Shown: positions 25,858-33,865 of the stretch, piece by piece | Layout: each line of letters opens with the position of its first letter | Position numbering within the stretch: position 1 is the first letter of the stretch | Assembly: GCF_037026685.1 (NCBI RefSeq) | Contig: NZ_JBANET010000021.1 | Coordinates: 1 to 64,000 of the forward strand | Source of the DNA: Orrella sp037026685 | GTDB taxonomy: Bacteria; Pseudomonadota; Gammaproteobacteria; Burkholderiales; Burkholderiaceae_B | Direction of reading: 5' to 3' | Length of the DNA stretch: 64,000 nucleotides | Notes under the pieces: model-generated | The model's input: only the letters and a program-made list of their open reading frames with translations | Database searches by the model: none | Told to the model about the DNA's origin: nothing | Made by a program: the position numbers and the translations under genes

Positions 25858-26219
25858 GCGTACTTTCGGCAAAGCCGGCAGCGGCCCACGGGCGGCTGCC
25901 GGCTTATAGGGGCGTCAGGGGCTTGAGGGCGGGCATCGACCCATACGCTGGCATGATCGCGTTGATCAATGCATTCAGGAATGTTTGGTCTATCTAAAGA
26001 TGAATAGCCGGGCCATGCATCGAGAGTTGCCTCGATCATCCAGCCCAGCGTCGATATTTTCCATATATATCAGAAGCTTGCTTTCTTTTTGGCAGCACTA
26101 AGACAACCTTAGCTCCCGTTGCGCTTCCGCCTTCATCTTGTCATGAAGTGGTCACGGGGGACTGCGACGATGGCACCCTTCCCAACGGTGCCAGAATTTT
26201 GCCGAGCCGATCGACTTCC
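25858..26219 (+). other. Leader region between the fusion gene and vreA
   Basis: About 360 bases without a gene. It contains a perfect 11-base inverted repeat AAGCCGGCAGC (25872-25882) / GCTGCCGGCTT (25895-25905) directly after the fusion gene, probably its transcription end although no T-run follows. An AT-rich tract at about 26050-26100 and a Pho box at 26138-26155 come further on. Confidence 0.6.
26138..26155 (+). promoter_or_regulatory. Candidate Pho box upstream of vreA
   Basis: TTGTCAT at 26138-26144 and TGGTCAC at 26149-26155 form two half-sites in exact 11-base register. They match 13 of 18 positions of the PhoB consensus CTGTCATAAATCTGTCAC. The P. aeruginosa vre/hxc genes are known to be PhoB-controlled. 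The overlap of this box with the far-upstream GTG (26148) argues for a later vreA start. Confidence 0.6.
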
Positions 26220-26918
26220 TTGATTCGCCGGGGCATGGCCTTGTGCTGGTTCTGCGGGCTTGCGGCCACGGCATGGGCCCAGGGCATACAGTCCGGCGCG
26301 CCTGGGTTGGTGGGCACCTCGGCCCGGCCGCAAGAGCCAGGCGGTTTACTTACCTTCGACATTCCCGCGCAACCCTTGGCGGCGGCCTTGCATCGCTACG
26401 CGGAAATCTCCGGCAGGCCGGCGCTGTTTCGCAGCGAACTGGTCGAGGGCCGGCATTCGGCCGCGGTACGAGGGCGTTATACGCGCAGGCAGGCCCTGCG
26501 GGCCTTGCTCGAAGGCACGGGCCTGACGGCGCATGCGGCGCCGGGCATGGCCGCCGGGGTCTTCGTGCTGGCCCAGGCGCAGGCCCGGGGCCCCTCGCCG
26601 GCGCACGGGACGCAGCAGTACGGCGCCCTGGTGCAGGCGCGGGTATGGGCGGCCTTGTGCGCCGATGCCCGCACGGCGCCGGGCGCCTACCGTTCTTTGT
26701 TTCGTTTCTGGGTGGATGATTCCGGCCGCGTCGCCAGGGCGCGGCTGCTGACCTCGACGGGCGCCGCCGACAGGGATGCGGCGCTGCTAGGAGTACTGAA
26801 TGACGTGCGTATCGAGCGTTCTCCTCCGCCGGGCCTGGAGCAGCCCTTGACCCTTATCGTGCTGCCGCGCGGCCAGGGCGATGCGCCCGATTGCGATACC
26901 GGGGCTGGGGTGAAATGA
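26220..26918 (+). CDS. vreA: VreA-like signal transducer (STN domain plus TonB-like C-terminal domain, no barrel)
   Basis: Periplasmic receptor-like protein of a cell-surface signalling pathway. After a signal peptide ending in TAWAQG there is an STN secretin/TonB short domain, about residues 45-130 (FDIPAQPLAAALHRYAEISG ... ALRALLEGTGL), as found at the N-terminus of FecA-type receptors. The C-terminal 90 residues (YRSLFRFWVDDSGRVARARL onward) read as a TonB C-terminal-like domain. There is no outer-membrane beta-barrel, exactly the architecture of VreA of the PUMA3 system. Start uncertain: the TTG at 26220 gives a signal peptide with MIRRG at its head, the ATG at 26235 lacks positive charge, and the frame is open from 26148. 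It is followed by the sigma factor after 73 bases. Confidence 0.85.
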   Translation: MIRRGMALCWFCGLAATAWAQGIQSGAPGLVGTSARPQEPGGLLTFDIPAQPLAAALHRYAEISGRPALFRSELVEGRHSAAVRGRYTRRQALRALLEGTGLTAHAAPGMAAGVFVLAQAQARGPSPAHGTQQYGALVQARVWAALCADARTAPGAYRSLFRFWVDDSGRVARARLLTSTGAADRDAALLGVLNDVRIERSPPPGLEQPLTLIVLPRGQGDAPDCDTGAGVK

Positions 26919-26991
26919 CCCCTATGCCCGGTACGTTTGCTGCCTCCCCAGGGCGCGCGCCGGCCCCTTGGGGCGGCCCGGCGAGGCTGGC

Positions 26992-27630
26992 ATGAGCGCC
27001 GTCCGCCCGACCGAAGGCGTGCCCGCCGGCGCCCCGCAAGGCGAAGGCGGGCCCACGCGCGAGGTCCGTGCGCCCGAGGCGGCGCCGGCTGCCGGGCGCC
27101 CGGCCGAGGGCCAGCGCGCCAGCGAGCCGGCGCGCCCGGACCTGCTGGATTTCCTGGCCAAGCGTTATGAAGACATCAAGCTGCGCCTGACGCGCCTGCT
27201 GGGCAGCGACGAGCTGGCTGGCGATGCGCTGCAGGACACCTGGCTGCGCCTGCACGCCCGCGAAGAAGCCGGGCTGATCAAGAGCCCCACTGCCTACCTG
27301 GTGCGGATCGCGGTCAACATCGCCGTGGACATCCAGCGCCGCCAGGGCAAGTCCCTGCCGCTGGACGAGGTCAATGCGCTGATGGAAATGGCCGACCCGG
27401 TGCCGGGGCCGGCCCGTTCGGCCGAGACCCGCTCGGAGCTGCAGGCGGCCATGCGCGTCATGGAGCGCATGCCCGCACGCCGGCGCGAGATCCTGCTGAT
27501 GGTGCGCTGGGAAGGCCTGCCGCAAAAAGAGGTGGCCCGCCGTCTGGGGGTGACGGTGCGGACCGTGGAGCACGAACTCAAGCGGGCCCATACCTATCTG
27601 GACGAGCAGATGCGGCATGCCAGAAATTAG
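26992..27630 (+). CDS. vreI: ECF sigma factor VreI-like (FecI family)
   Basis: 212-residue extracytoplasmic-function sigma factor. After a Pro/Ala/Glu-rich tail of about 45 residues, region 2 is seen at about 48-115 (YEDIKLRLTRLLG, GDALQDTWLRLH, YLVRIAVNIAVDIQRR). Region 4 follows at about 150-207 (MERMPARRREILLMVRWEGL, RLGVTVRTVEHEL). The ATG at 26992 follows GAGG and was chosen over the open frame at 26968. The unusually long N-terminal extension is not seen in FecI. It is the likely reader of the three GGGGG(A/T)TTT promoters, one of which starts three bases after its stop codon. Confidence 0.92.
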   Translation: MSAVRPTEGVPAGAPQGEGGPTREVRAPEAAPAAGRPAEGQRASEPARPDLLDFLAKRYEDIKLRLTRLLGSDELAGDALQDTWLRLHAREEAGLIKSPTAYLVRIAVNIAVDIQRRQGKSLPLDEVNALMEMADPVPGPARSAETRSELQAAMRVMERMPARRREILLMVRWEGLPQKEVARRLGVTVRTVEHELKRAHTYLDEQMRHARN

Positions 27631-27632
27631 TT

Positions 27633-27662
27633 GGGGGATTTGCGCCTGCCGGTTCGTCTTAG
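27633..27662 (+). promoter_or_regulatory. VreI-type ECF promoter, copy B (vreR)
   Basis: GGGGGATTT (27633-27641), 13 bases, CGTCTTAG (27655-27662) then CA. It is placed between vreI and vreR, 95 bases before the vreR start. This arrangement would let the sigma factor raise expression of its own anti-sigma factor without raising itself. Confidence 0.75.
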
Positions 27663-27757
27663 CAAAGAGAGCGCCAATGGATGGCGTCTTGCCTATCACG
27701 ACGCGGGCCGGTGCGGGGATTGCGACGCAAGCCACCTTGCCTGCGTGACATGACATC

Positions 27758-28759
27758 ATGAAGACTTCCGTCGAAGACTCGGGCCTGGGCAGCAGCCAGC
27801 TCGAACAAGAAGCCAGGGCCTGGCTGCGCCTGCTCGCGTCCGGGCAGGTCAGGCAATGGGATGCCGAGGCGTTCAAGCGCTGGCTCGATACCAGCGTGGC
27901 GCACCGCCAAGCGTTTGCGCAGGTCAAGCGGCGCTGGGACCTGCTCAAGCCTGCCGCGGGCGAATACCTCTATCGCCATCCGCTGGAGGCGGCCCGGCAC
28001 GAGCAGGCCATGGCGCGCCGGCCCGCCCGGGCGGGGCGCCGCGCCTTCCTGGGGGCGGCCGCCGGCGCCGCGGCCGTGGCGGGCGTGACGGCTTTCACGC
28101 CGGCGGGCCGGCTGCTGCTCTCGCCCGCGCAGTGGGGCGCCGACTATCGCACCGGCACGGGCGAGCAGCGGTCCCTGCAGCTGGCCGGGCGGGTCAACGT
28201 CATGCTCAATACCCAGACCAGCATCCGCCAGCAGGCGGGCGCGCCCGATGGGGCGGCCGGCATCGACCTGCTGGCCGGCGAGGCGGCCATCGACCTGCCT
28301 GAAGGCAGCGCGCTTTTTGCCGTGGCGGCGGGCGCGGGGCGCAGCCTCTCGGGCGCCGGCAGTTTCGAGGTGCGCTATCTGGACGGCATCGTGTGCGTGA
28401 GCTGTATCGACGGCCAGGTCCAGGTCGAGCATCCGGCCGGCGGCGGCCGGCTGCTGCCGCGCCAGCAGCTGTTGTACGACGCCCGGCACGTCAGTGCCGT
28501 GGCCGCCATCGAGCCGACCAGGGTTTCGGCCTGGCGCCACGGCGAACTGGTGTTCGAGCGTACCCGGCTGGCCGAGGTCATCGCCGAGATCAACCGCTAC
28601 CGCCAGGGCCGCGTGGTGCTGATGAACGAGGCCGTGCGCAACCAGGCCGTCAGCGGACGCTTCCGGGTGGCCTCGCTCGATGCCGCGCTGCAGCAGCTGC
28701 AGCACACTTTCGCGCTGTCGGCCCGCAGCCTGCCGGGTGGCCTGATGGTGCTGAGCTGA
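27758..28759 (+). CDS. vreR: FecR-type anti-sigma factor / sigma regulator VreR-like
   Basis: 333-residue inner-membrane regulator that receives the signal from VreA and controls VreI. The cytoplasmic N-terminal domain (DUF4880-like) covers about residues 15-75, with ARAWLRLLASGQVRQWDAEA and the W in FKRWLDTS. A single hydrophobic segment lies near 91-115 (preceded by GRRAF). The periplasmic FecR domain covers about 125-230 (TGTGEQRSLQLAGRVNVMLN), then a secretin/STN-like domain to the end (RFRVASLDAALQQLQ). All parts needed for regulated sigma release are present. It lies 127 bases after vreI and is convergent with a TauE gene 18 bases downstream. Confidence 0.92.
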   Translation: MKTSVEDSGLGSSQLEQEARAWLRLLASGQVRQWDAEAFKRWLDTSVAHRQAFAQVKRRWDLLKPAAGEYLYRHPLEAARHEQAMARRPARAGRRAFLGAAAGAAAVAGVTAFTPAGRLLLSPAQWGADYRTGTGEQRSLQLAGRVNVMLNTQTSIRQQAGAPDGAAGIDLLAGEAAIDLPEGSALFAVAAGAGRSLSGAGSFEVRYLDGIVCVSCIDGQVQVEHPAGGGRLLPRQQLLYDARHVSAVAAIEPTRVSAWRHGELVFERTRLAEVIAEINRYRQGRVVLMNEAVRNQAVSGRFRVASLDAALQQLQHTFALSARSLPGGLMVLS

Positions 28760-28777
28760 GCGGCCAGCGGGACGACA

Positions 28778-29560
28778 TCATCCCGCCTTGACAAGTCCTT
28801 CGTACACGATCATGTGCAGGCCCAGCAGCGCCAGGCTGGCAAGAAAGCACTTGCGAAATACCGCCGGCGAGAGCCGCTGGCGCAGCGCCTGGCCCAGCTG
28901 CATGCCGGCCAGCGCAGGCAGCAGCATCAGCATCGACAGGCCCAGGGCCGCGGCGTCGTAGCGCGCATTCATGTAAAGGCCCGCGGCCAGCGCGATGGTC
29001 GAGACGGTGAACGAGGTGCCCATGGCCTGGATGAGGCCGTCGCGCCCCAGGTTCAGGGCCTGCAGGTAAGGCACAGCAGGGATCACGAACACGCCCGTGG
29101 CGGCGGTGACCATGCCGGTGGCCGCGCCCACCAGCGGGCCCATCCAACCCTGCCTGCCGGCCGGCACCGAGACCTGCATGCCGCTCAGGCCCCACAGCGC
29201 ATAGGCGATCAGGGCCGCGCCCAGCGACACCATGGCCCAGGCTCCGGCGGGCGCTCCCCACAGCCAGGCGCCGGCCAGCGTGCCGGCGAAGACCCCGCCT
29301 TGCATGGGGGCGAGCCGGCGCAGCAGCGGCAAGGCGGCGCGCCATGGCCGGACCTGCCAGACGTTGGTGACCAGCGACGGTATGATCAGCAGCGCCGCGG
29401 CATGCGCCGGCGTCATCATCAGGGCCAGCAGTCCCATGGCGATGGTGGGCAGGCCCAGCCCCACCACGCCCTTGACCAGCCCGGCCAGCACGAAGACGGC
29501 GGCGGCGGCCAGGGGCAGCAGCCAGGGCAGGGCAGCGGTTTGTTCGAACATGGACGGCAT
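28778..29560 (-). CDS. TauE/SafE family membrane transporter
   Basis: 260-residue polytopic inner-membrane protein of the TauE/SafE (DUF81) family, often linked to export of sulfite or organosulfonates. Repeated eight-helix architecture is visible, with the paired family motifs GLVKGVVGLGLPTIAMGL near residue 25 and GAATGMVTAATGVFVIPAVP near residue 150. The start could be the ATG at 29560 or at 29551; neither has a strong ribosome-binding site. It is divergent from a LysR regulator that probably controls it. Substrate not determinable. Confidence 0.88.
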   Translation of the reverse strand: MPSMFEQTAALPWLLPLAAAAVFVLAGLVKGVVGLGLPTIAMGLLALMMTPAHAAALLIIPSLVTNVWQVRPWRAALPLLRRLAPMQGGVFAGTLAGAWLWGAPAGAWAMVSLGAALIAYALWGLSGMQVSVPAGRQGWMGPLVGAATGMVTAATGVFVIPAVPYLQALNLGRDGLIQAMGTSFTVSTIALAAGLYMNARYDAAALGLSMLMLLPALAGMQLGQALRQRLSPAVFRKCFLASLALLGLHMIVYEGLVKAG

Positions 29561-29674
29561 CCGGCAAGACGATAGCCCGATTCTGCGCGGACCACGCGCG
29601 CCGCCGCGAGCGGGAAATGCCTGACATTGCCTCAGGTGCAGCCATAGGAAGTCTGTGCTAGTGTTGCAGCCATC

Positions 29675-30619
29675 ATGCACGTCGACCTGACCGACCTGAG
29701 GCTGTTCCTGAACGTTGCCGAGGCCGGCACCATCACCGGCGGCGCGCAGGCCACGCACATGACGCTGGCCTCGGCCAGCGAGCGCATCCGCGGCATGGAG
29801 CAGGATCTGGGCACGCCCTTGCTGCTGCGCGAGCGGCGCGGGGTCACGGTCACGCCTGCCGGCCGCACGCTGCTGCACCATGCCCGGCAGGTGCTGCGCC
29901 AGGTCGAGCGCATGCAGGGCGAGCTGGGCGACTTCGGCAGCGGCTTTCGCGGCCATGTGCGCATGCTGTGCAATACCTCGGCCATCAGCGAGCACCTGCC
30001 CAAGGTGCTTTGCGGATTCCTGGCCGCGCATGCCGGCATTTCCATCGACCTGCAGGAGCGTTCCAGCGACGAGATCGTCGATGCGCTGCGCAATGACGTG
30101 TGCGATCTGGGCATCGTTTCCGATTCGGTGGCGCTGCACGGCCTGGCGCATTATCTGTTTCGCGCCGATCCCTTGTGCCTGGTGGTGCCGCAGGGCCATC
30201 GGCTGGCCGGGCGCCGGGCGCTGAGCCTGGCCGAGATCGCCGACGAGCAGTTCGTCGGCCTGGCCGAGGGCAGCGCCTTGCACGAGCACCTGGCCCAGCA
30301 TGCCCGCAGGCTGGGCAAGCGGCTGAGCTACCGGATCCGTTTGCGCGGGCTCGAATCGCTGTGCCGCGTGGTCGGCCACGGCATCGGCGTGGGCATCGTG
30401 CCCCAAGCGGCGGCGGTGCGCTACGGCAGGACTGCCCGGATCAAGCGCGTGCCCCTGTCCGATCCCTGGGCGACGCGCAACCTGGTGCTGTGCATGCGCA
30501 GCCTGCAGGAACTGCCCCAGCACGTGCAGCTGCTGGTGCGGCACGTGCTGGGGCAGCCGGCCCGCGCCGCCAGGGCTGCAAAGCGGGAATCGCCTCAGCA
30601 AGCCTCAGGCTGGGCCTGA
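29675..30619 (+). CDS. LysR-type transcriptional regulator
   Basis: 314 residues. The N-terminal winged helix-turn-helix covers about 3-62 (LRLFLNVAEAGTITGGAQAT, ERIRGMEQDLGTPLLLRERR, VTVTPAG). A LysR substrate-binding domain follows from about 88 to 295. It is transcribed away from the TauE/SafE transporter gene across a 114-base region, the usual layout for a LysR regulator and its target. Inducer unknown. Confidence 0.92.
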   Translation: MHVDLTDLRLFLNVAEAGTITGGAQATHMTLASASERIRGMEQDLGTPLLLRERRGVTVTPAGRTLLHHARQVLRQVERMQGELGDFGSGFRGHVRMLCNTSAISEHLPKVLCGFLAAHAGISIDLQERSSDEIVDALRNDVCDLGIVSDSVALHGLAHYLFRADPLCLVVPQGHRLAGRRALSLAEIADEQFVGLAEGSALHEHLAQHARRLGKRLSYRIRLRGLESLCRVVGHGIGVGIVPQAAAVRYGRTARIKRVPLSDPWATRNLVLCMRSLQELPQHVQLLVRHVLGQPARAARAAKRESPQQASGWA

Positions 30620-30739
30620 ACTGAAGGGCAGGCGCCTTGTCTCGAAAACGTAGCAAAACTTGCCTATATTCCCGCGATTTCTTCCTGCCCGGCCTGCCTA
30701 GATGCCCGCGTCCGTTGCTCCGTCCACCCGGTGCCTTCC

Positions 30740-32368
30740 ATGATCCTGCTCGCGCAGCTGCTGGCCGGGCTGGGCCTGTTGTTCATCGGCATGCGGCTGA
30801 TCGGCCAGCATCTGCGCGTGGCCGCGGGCCGGCGGGTGCGCGCGGCGCTGGTGCGCGCCACGGTCTCGCGCTGGAGCGGCCTGCTGTCGGGCATGGCGGC
30901 CGGGGCCGTGACGCAATCGAGCAACGCGGTCACGCTGATCCTGGCCAATCTCATGGCCAGCCGCGCCCTGTCCATCGGCCAGGCCGTGCCCGTGGCGGCC
31001 GGGGCTACCGTGGGCTCGGCCCTGATCGTGCTGATCGCCACTATCGACATCAGGCTGGTGGTGTTCTACATGCTGGCCCTGGGCGGCTTCGCGCTGCTGT
31101 TCAAGCTGGACCAGCGCGTGGCCTGGCGCGACTGGATCTGGGCGGGCCTGGGCCTGGCGCTGCTGTTCCTTGGGCTGGGCTATATCAAGCACGCGCCCAC
31201 GGGCCTGGATGCGTCCGACTGGGATGCCCTGTTCACGGGGCTTTCGCCGGCGCTGGGGGTGCTGCTGGGCCTGGCATTCGCCATGGTGACGCAATCGGCG
31301 CTGTCCATCGTGATCCTGGCGGTCACGGCGGTGCACAGCGGCTTGCTCGACCTGGGCGCCACCTTCTGGATCATGACCGGCGCCAATCTGGGCAGCGGGC
31401 TGGCGCTGCTGGTCTCGGGCAGCGGGCTCAAGGGCAGCGGCAAGCGCCTGTGCCAGGCCTATATCGCCGTCAAGCTGGTAGGCACGCTGCTTGTGGCCGT
31501 GGGCTGGCTGGCCTATCTGCGCTGGGGTACGCCCGCCGGCCAGCCGGCCTTCGCGCTGGATTCGGCCGCACGGGTGCTGGCCCTGCTGTTCCTGGCGCAG
31601 CAGGCCGCCGGGGCGCTGGCCGTGGTGGGCTGGCGCGACCAGGTGCTGGCGCTGACGGCGCGCCTGACCGCGGTCGATCCGGTCGAGCAGGCCAGCCAGC
31701 CGCATTACCTGTACGACCGGGCCATTGAGGATCCGCTCAACGCCGTCAGCCTGGCCGTGCTCGAGCGCGAGCGCCTGGTGGCGGCCCTGCCCGGGCTGGT
31801 GCCCGACCTGGATCATCGCCAGGCCGACGACCCGGCCGCCCGCCGGCACCTGTGGGCGGGTCATCAAAGCGTGCTGAACCAGACCAGCCAGTTCCTGGTG
31901 GCGCTGATCGGCACCGGCGAACTGGGCAAGGAACTGGTGACCGTGCTCAACGAGCAGCTGCAGCTCGAATACCTGGACAAGCTGCAGGACACGCTGTACG
32001 AGTTCAGCGGCCTGGTGGACGAGCTGCAGCCCATGCCGCCGCTGCTGTTCAACCTTTCCGAGTCGCTGCGCACGCTGGTGGGGCTGCTGGCGGACACGGC
32101 CCCGCAGCCGGGCCGGCCTGCGGCCGACCTGCTCGACGTGCAGACCCTGGTGGCCTTGACCGAAGACCGCGGCGACCTGCTGGACCGGCTGCGCCGGCGG
32201 CTTACGCCTGCCGTGGCGCAAGCCGCGCCCTTGCCGGTGCCGGCCGCCCAGGTGCAGCCCTTGCTGGCGGCCACTTCCTTGTTCGAGCGGGCTGTGTGGC
32301 TGGTGCGCCGCCTGGCGGTGGCGCGGCTGGCGGCGATGCAGGGCGCCGAGACCGCGCAGCAGGCCTAG
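30740..32368 (+). CDS. Na+/phosphate cotransporter family protein with PhoU-like tail
   Basis: 542-residue protein. The membrane half carries the two repeated Na/Pi-cotransporter signatures TQSSNAVTLI (about residue 58) and TQSALSIVIL (about residue 184), with eight or so hydrophobic helices up to residue 310. The C-terminal 230 residues are helical and soluble (LNQTSQFLVALIGTGELGKE), resembling the PhoU-like domain of YjbB/NptA proteins. It probably exports or co-transports inorganic phosphate. A GTG at 30731 is an alternative start. It is not in an operon with the LysR gene upstream, from which it is separated by 120 bases. Confidence 0.88.
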   Translation: MILLAQLLAGLGLLFIGMRLIGQHLRVAAGRRVRAALVRATVSRWSGLLSGMAAGAVTQSSNAVTLILANLMASRALSIGQAVPVAAGATVGSALIVLIATIDIRLVVFYMLALGGFALLFKLDQRVAWRDWIWAGLGLALLFLGLGYIKHAPTGLDASDWDALFTGLSPALGVLLGLAFAMVTQSALSIVILAVTAVHSGLLDLGATFWIMTGANLGSGLALLVSGSGLKGSGKRLCQAYIAVKLVGTLLVAVGWLAYLRWGTPAGQPAFALDSAARVLALLFLAQQAAGALAVVGWRDQVLALTARLTAVDPVEQASQPHYLYDRAIEDPLNAVSLAVLERERLVAALPGLVPDLDHRQADDPAARRHLWAGHQSVLNQTSQFLVALIGTGELGKELVTVLNEQLQLEYLDKLQDTLYEFSGLVDELQPMPPLLFNLSESLRTLVGLLADTAPQPGRPAADLLDVQTLVALTEDRGDLLDRLRRRLTPAVAQAAPLPVPAAQVQPLLAATSLFERAVWLVRRLAVARLAAMQGAETAQQA

Positions 32369-32527
32369 GCGGGGCCGGGCGGTCTGACAGGCAAGCAGAT
32401 GTTACGGCGCCCTGGGGGCTGTAGCGTTTTGTCGCGGGTCGAATGTTTCGCTGCGCTTCAGGCCTGACACAACCCTGAATCCATCGCGTTTAATAGCCTC
32501 GAACGTGCAACCGCAAGAGGTGTGATC

Positions 32528-32848
32528 ATGAAACGTTGGCTCATCGCCGCAGGCATCCTGGGATGCCTGGCCGCCGGACCGGCCGCCGCCCGCGTGGACG
32601 TGGGGATTTCCATCGGCATCCCCGGCGTCGTGCTGGGCGCCCCGGTCTACTATCCACCCGCTGTGGTGTACCAGCCGGCGCCCGTCTACGTGGCGCCGCG
32701 CCCGCGCGTGGTGCATCCGCCCCCCGTCGTGTACTACCCCAAGGTCCACTACGGCAAGCCGCATCATCACAAGCACCGCGGCCATTGGGGCCACCCCGGC
32801 AAGGGCAAGGGCCACCATCACCACGGCCGGCGCGGCTGGCGCGACTAG
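32528..32848 (+). CDS. Small secreted His/Pro/Tyr-rich PXPV-repeat protein
   Basis: 106 residues. The signal peptide MKRWLIAAGILGCLAAGPAAA is followed by a Val/Pro/Tyr-rich middle with several PVY/PAPVYV repeats (PXPV-repeat type). The C-terminus is packed with His, Gly and Lys (clusters HHHKH and HHHHGRRG). The ATG at 32528 has AAGAGG seven bases upstream; the GTG at 32522 is too close. A periplasmic or surface metal-binding role (Ni, Zn or Cu) is suggested only by the histidines. Stands alone. Confidence 0.8.
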   Translation: MKRWLIAAGILGCLAAGPAAARVDVGISIGIPGVVLGAPVYYPPAVVYQPAPVYVAPRPRVVHPPPVVYYPKVHYGKPHHHKHRGHWGHPGKGKGHHHHGRRGWRD

Positions 32849-32881
32849 GATGCGGGGCGGCCGCCTTTGCGCGGCGGCTGC

Positions 32882-33745
32882 CTAGCGAGCAAAGTCGGTG
32901 CTGCGCGCCAGGTCCTGCCAGGCCTCGGTTTCCCAGGCGACGTGAGCCTGCTTCTCGGCTATCGCCTGCAAGGTATCCGAACCCAGCGGCAGGCGCAGCG
33001 GCGGGCGCGGCGCATCGGCAAGCTGCAGCATCGCCAGGGCCAGCTTTTCCGGATCGCCGGGCTGCCGGTGGTTAAGGGCGCCGGCGGCTGCCCGCACGGC
33101 GCCGGCCGTGGCGGCATAGTCCTCGATGATGCGCGACGCCACCGCCAGCGAGGCGCCATCCAGGAAGTCGGTGCGGAAATAGCCCGGCTCCACCACGGTG
33201 GCATGGATGCCCAGCGGCGCCAGCTCCTGGTGCAAGGCCTCGGTAATGCCCTCGATGGCGAATTTGGTGGCGCAATAGACCCCGAAGCCCGCCGCCGCTC
33301 GCCAGCCGCCGATCGATGAGAGATTGATGACGTGGCCCGCGCCTTGCGCGCGCATGGCCGGCAAGACGGCCCGCAGCACGTTCAGCACGCCGAATACATT
33401 GGTTTCGAACACCCGGCGCACCGCTTCCTCCTCCGATTCCTCCACCGCGCCCAGCAGGCCGAATCCGGCGTTGTTGACCAGCACGTCGATGCGTCCGAAC
33501 GCCTGCAGCGCCTGCCGGGCCGCCTGCTCGGCCTGCCGGGCGTCGGTCACGTCCAGGGCCAGCGGCAGCAGCCCGGGCGCCGGCCCCAGCCGGGCGGCTA
33601 CCGCCGCCGCGTCGCGTCCGGTGGCCACCACCGCGTTGCCGTCCTGCAGCGCGGCGCGCGCCATCAATGCTCCCAGTCCGCGCGATGCCCCGGTAATGAA
33701 CCACACGCGCTTGAAGTTCCTGTCTTGGATCTGTGTGTCAGCCAT
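32882..33745 (-). CDS. Short-chain dehydrogenase/reductase (classical SDR)
   Basis: 287 residues from the ATG at 33745, which has AGGAG six bases upstream. The nucleotide-binding motif TGASRGLG is near residue 18, NNAG near residue 90, catalytic Ser in INLSSIGG near 140, and YCATK near 155. The C-terminal extension is longer than in minimal SDRs. Divergent from a LysR gene 120 bases away, probably its regulator. Substrate unknown. Confidence 0.9.
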   Translation of the reverse strand: MADTQIQDRNFKRVWFITGASRGLGALMARAALQDGNAVVATGRDAAAVAARLGPAPGLLPLALDVTDARQAEQAARQALQAFGRIDVLVNNAGFGLLGAVEESEEEAVRRVFETNVFGVLNVLRAVLPAMRAQGAGHVINLSSIGGWRAAAGFGVYCATKFAIEGITEALHQELAPLGIHATVVEPGYFRTDFLDGASLAVASRIIEDYAATAGAVRAAAGALNHRQPGDPEKLALAMLQLADAPRPPLRLPLGSDTLQAIAEKQAHVAWETEAWQDLARSTDFAR

Positions 33746-33865
33746 GTCTTGCTCCTGTTCGAAATAGTGGGATGGCGGATAAAGCTTAGGCTTGCCGACT
33801 GGCAAGAACTAGCTGTCTTTGGCTAGACTGATAATCAAGAAAAATTTGCCAATAGGAGGCCTGCC

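Noticed and set aside
25872..25905. Rho-independent terminator after the fusion gene
   Set aside because: Strong hairpin but no T-tract; described only as a hairpin in the leader region.
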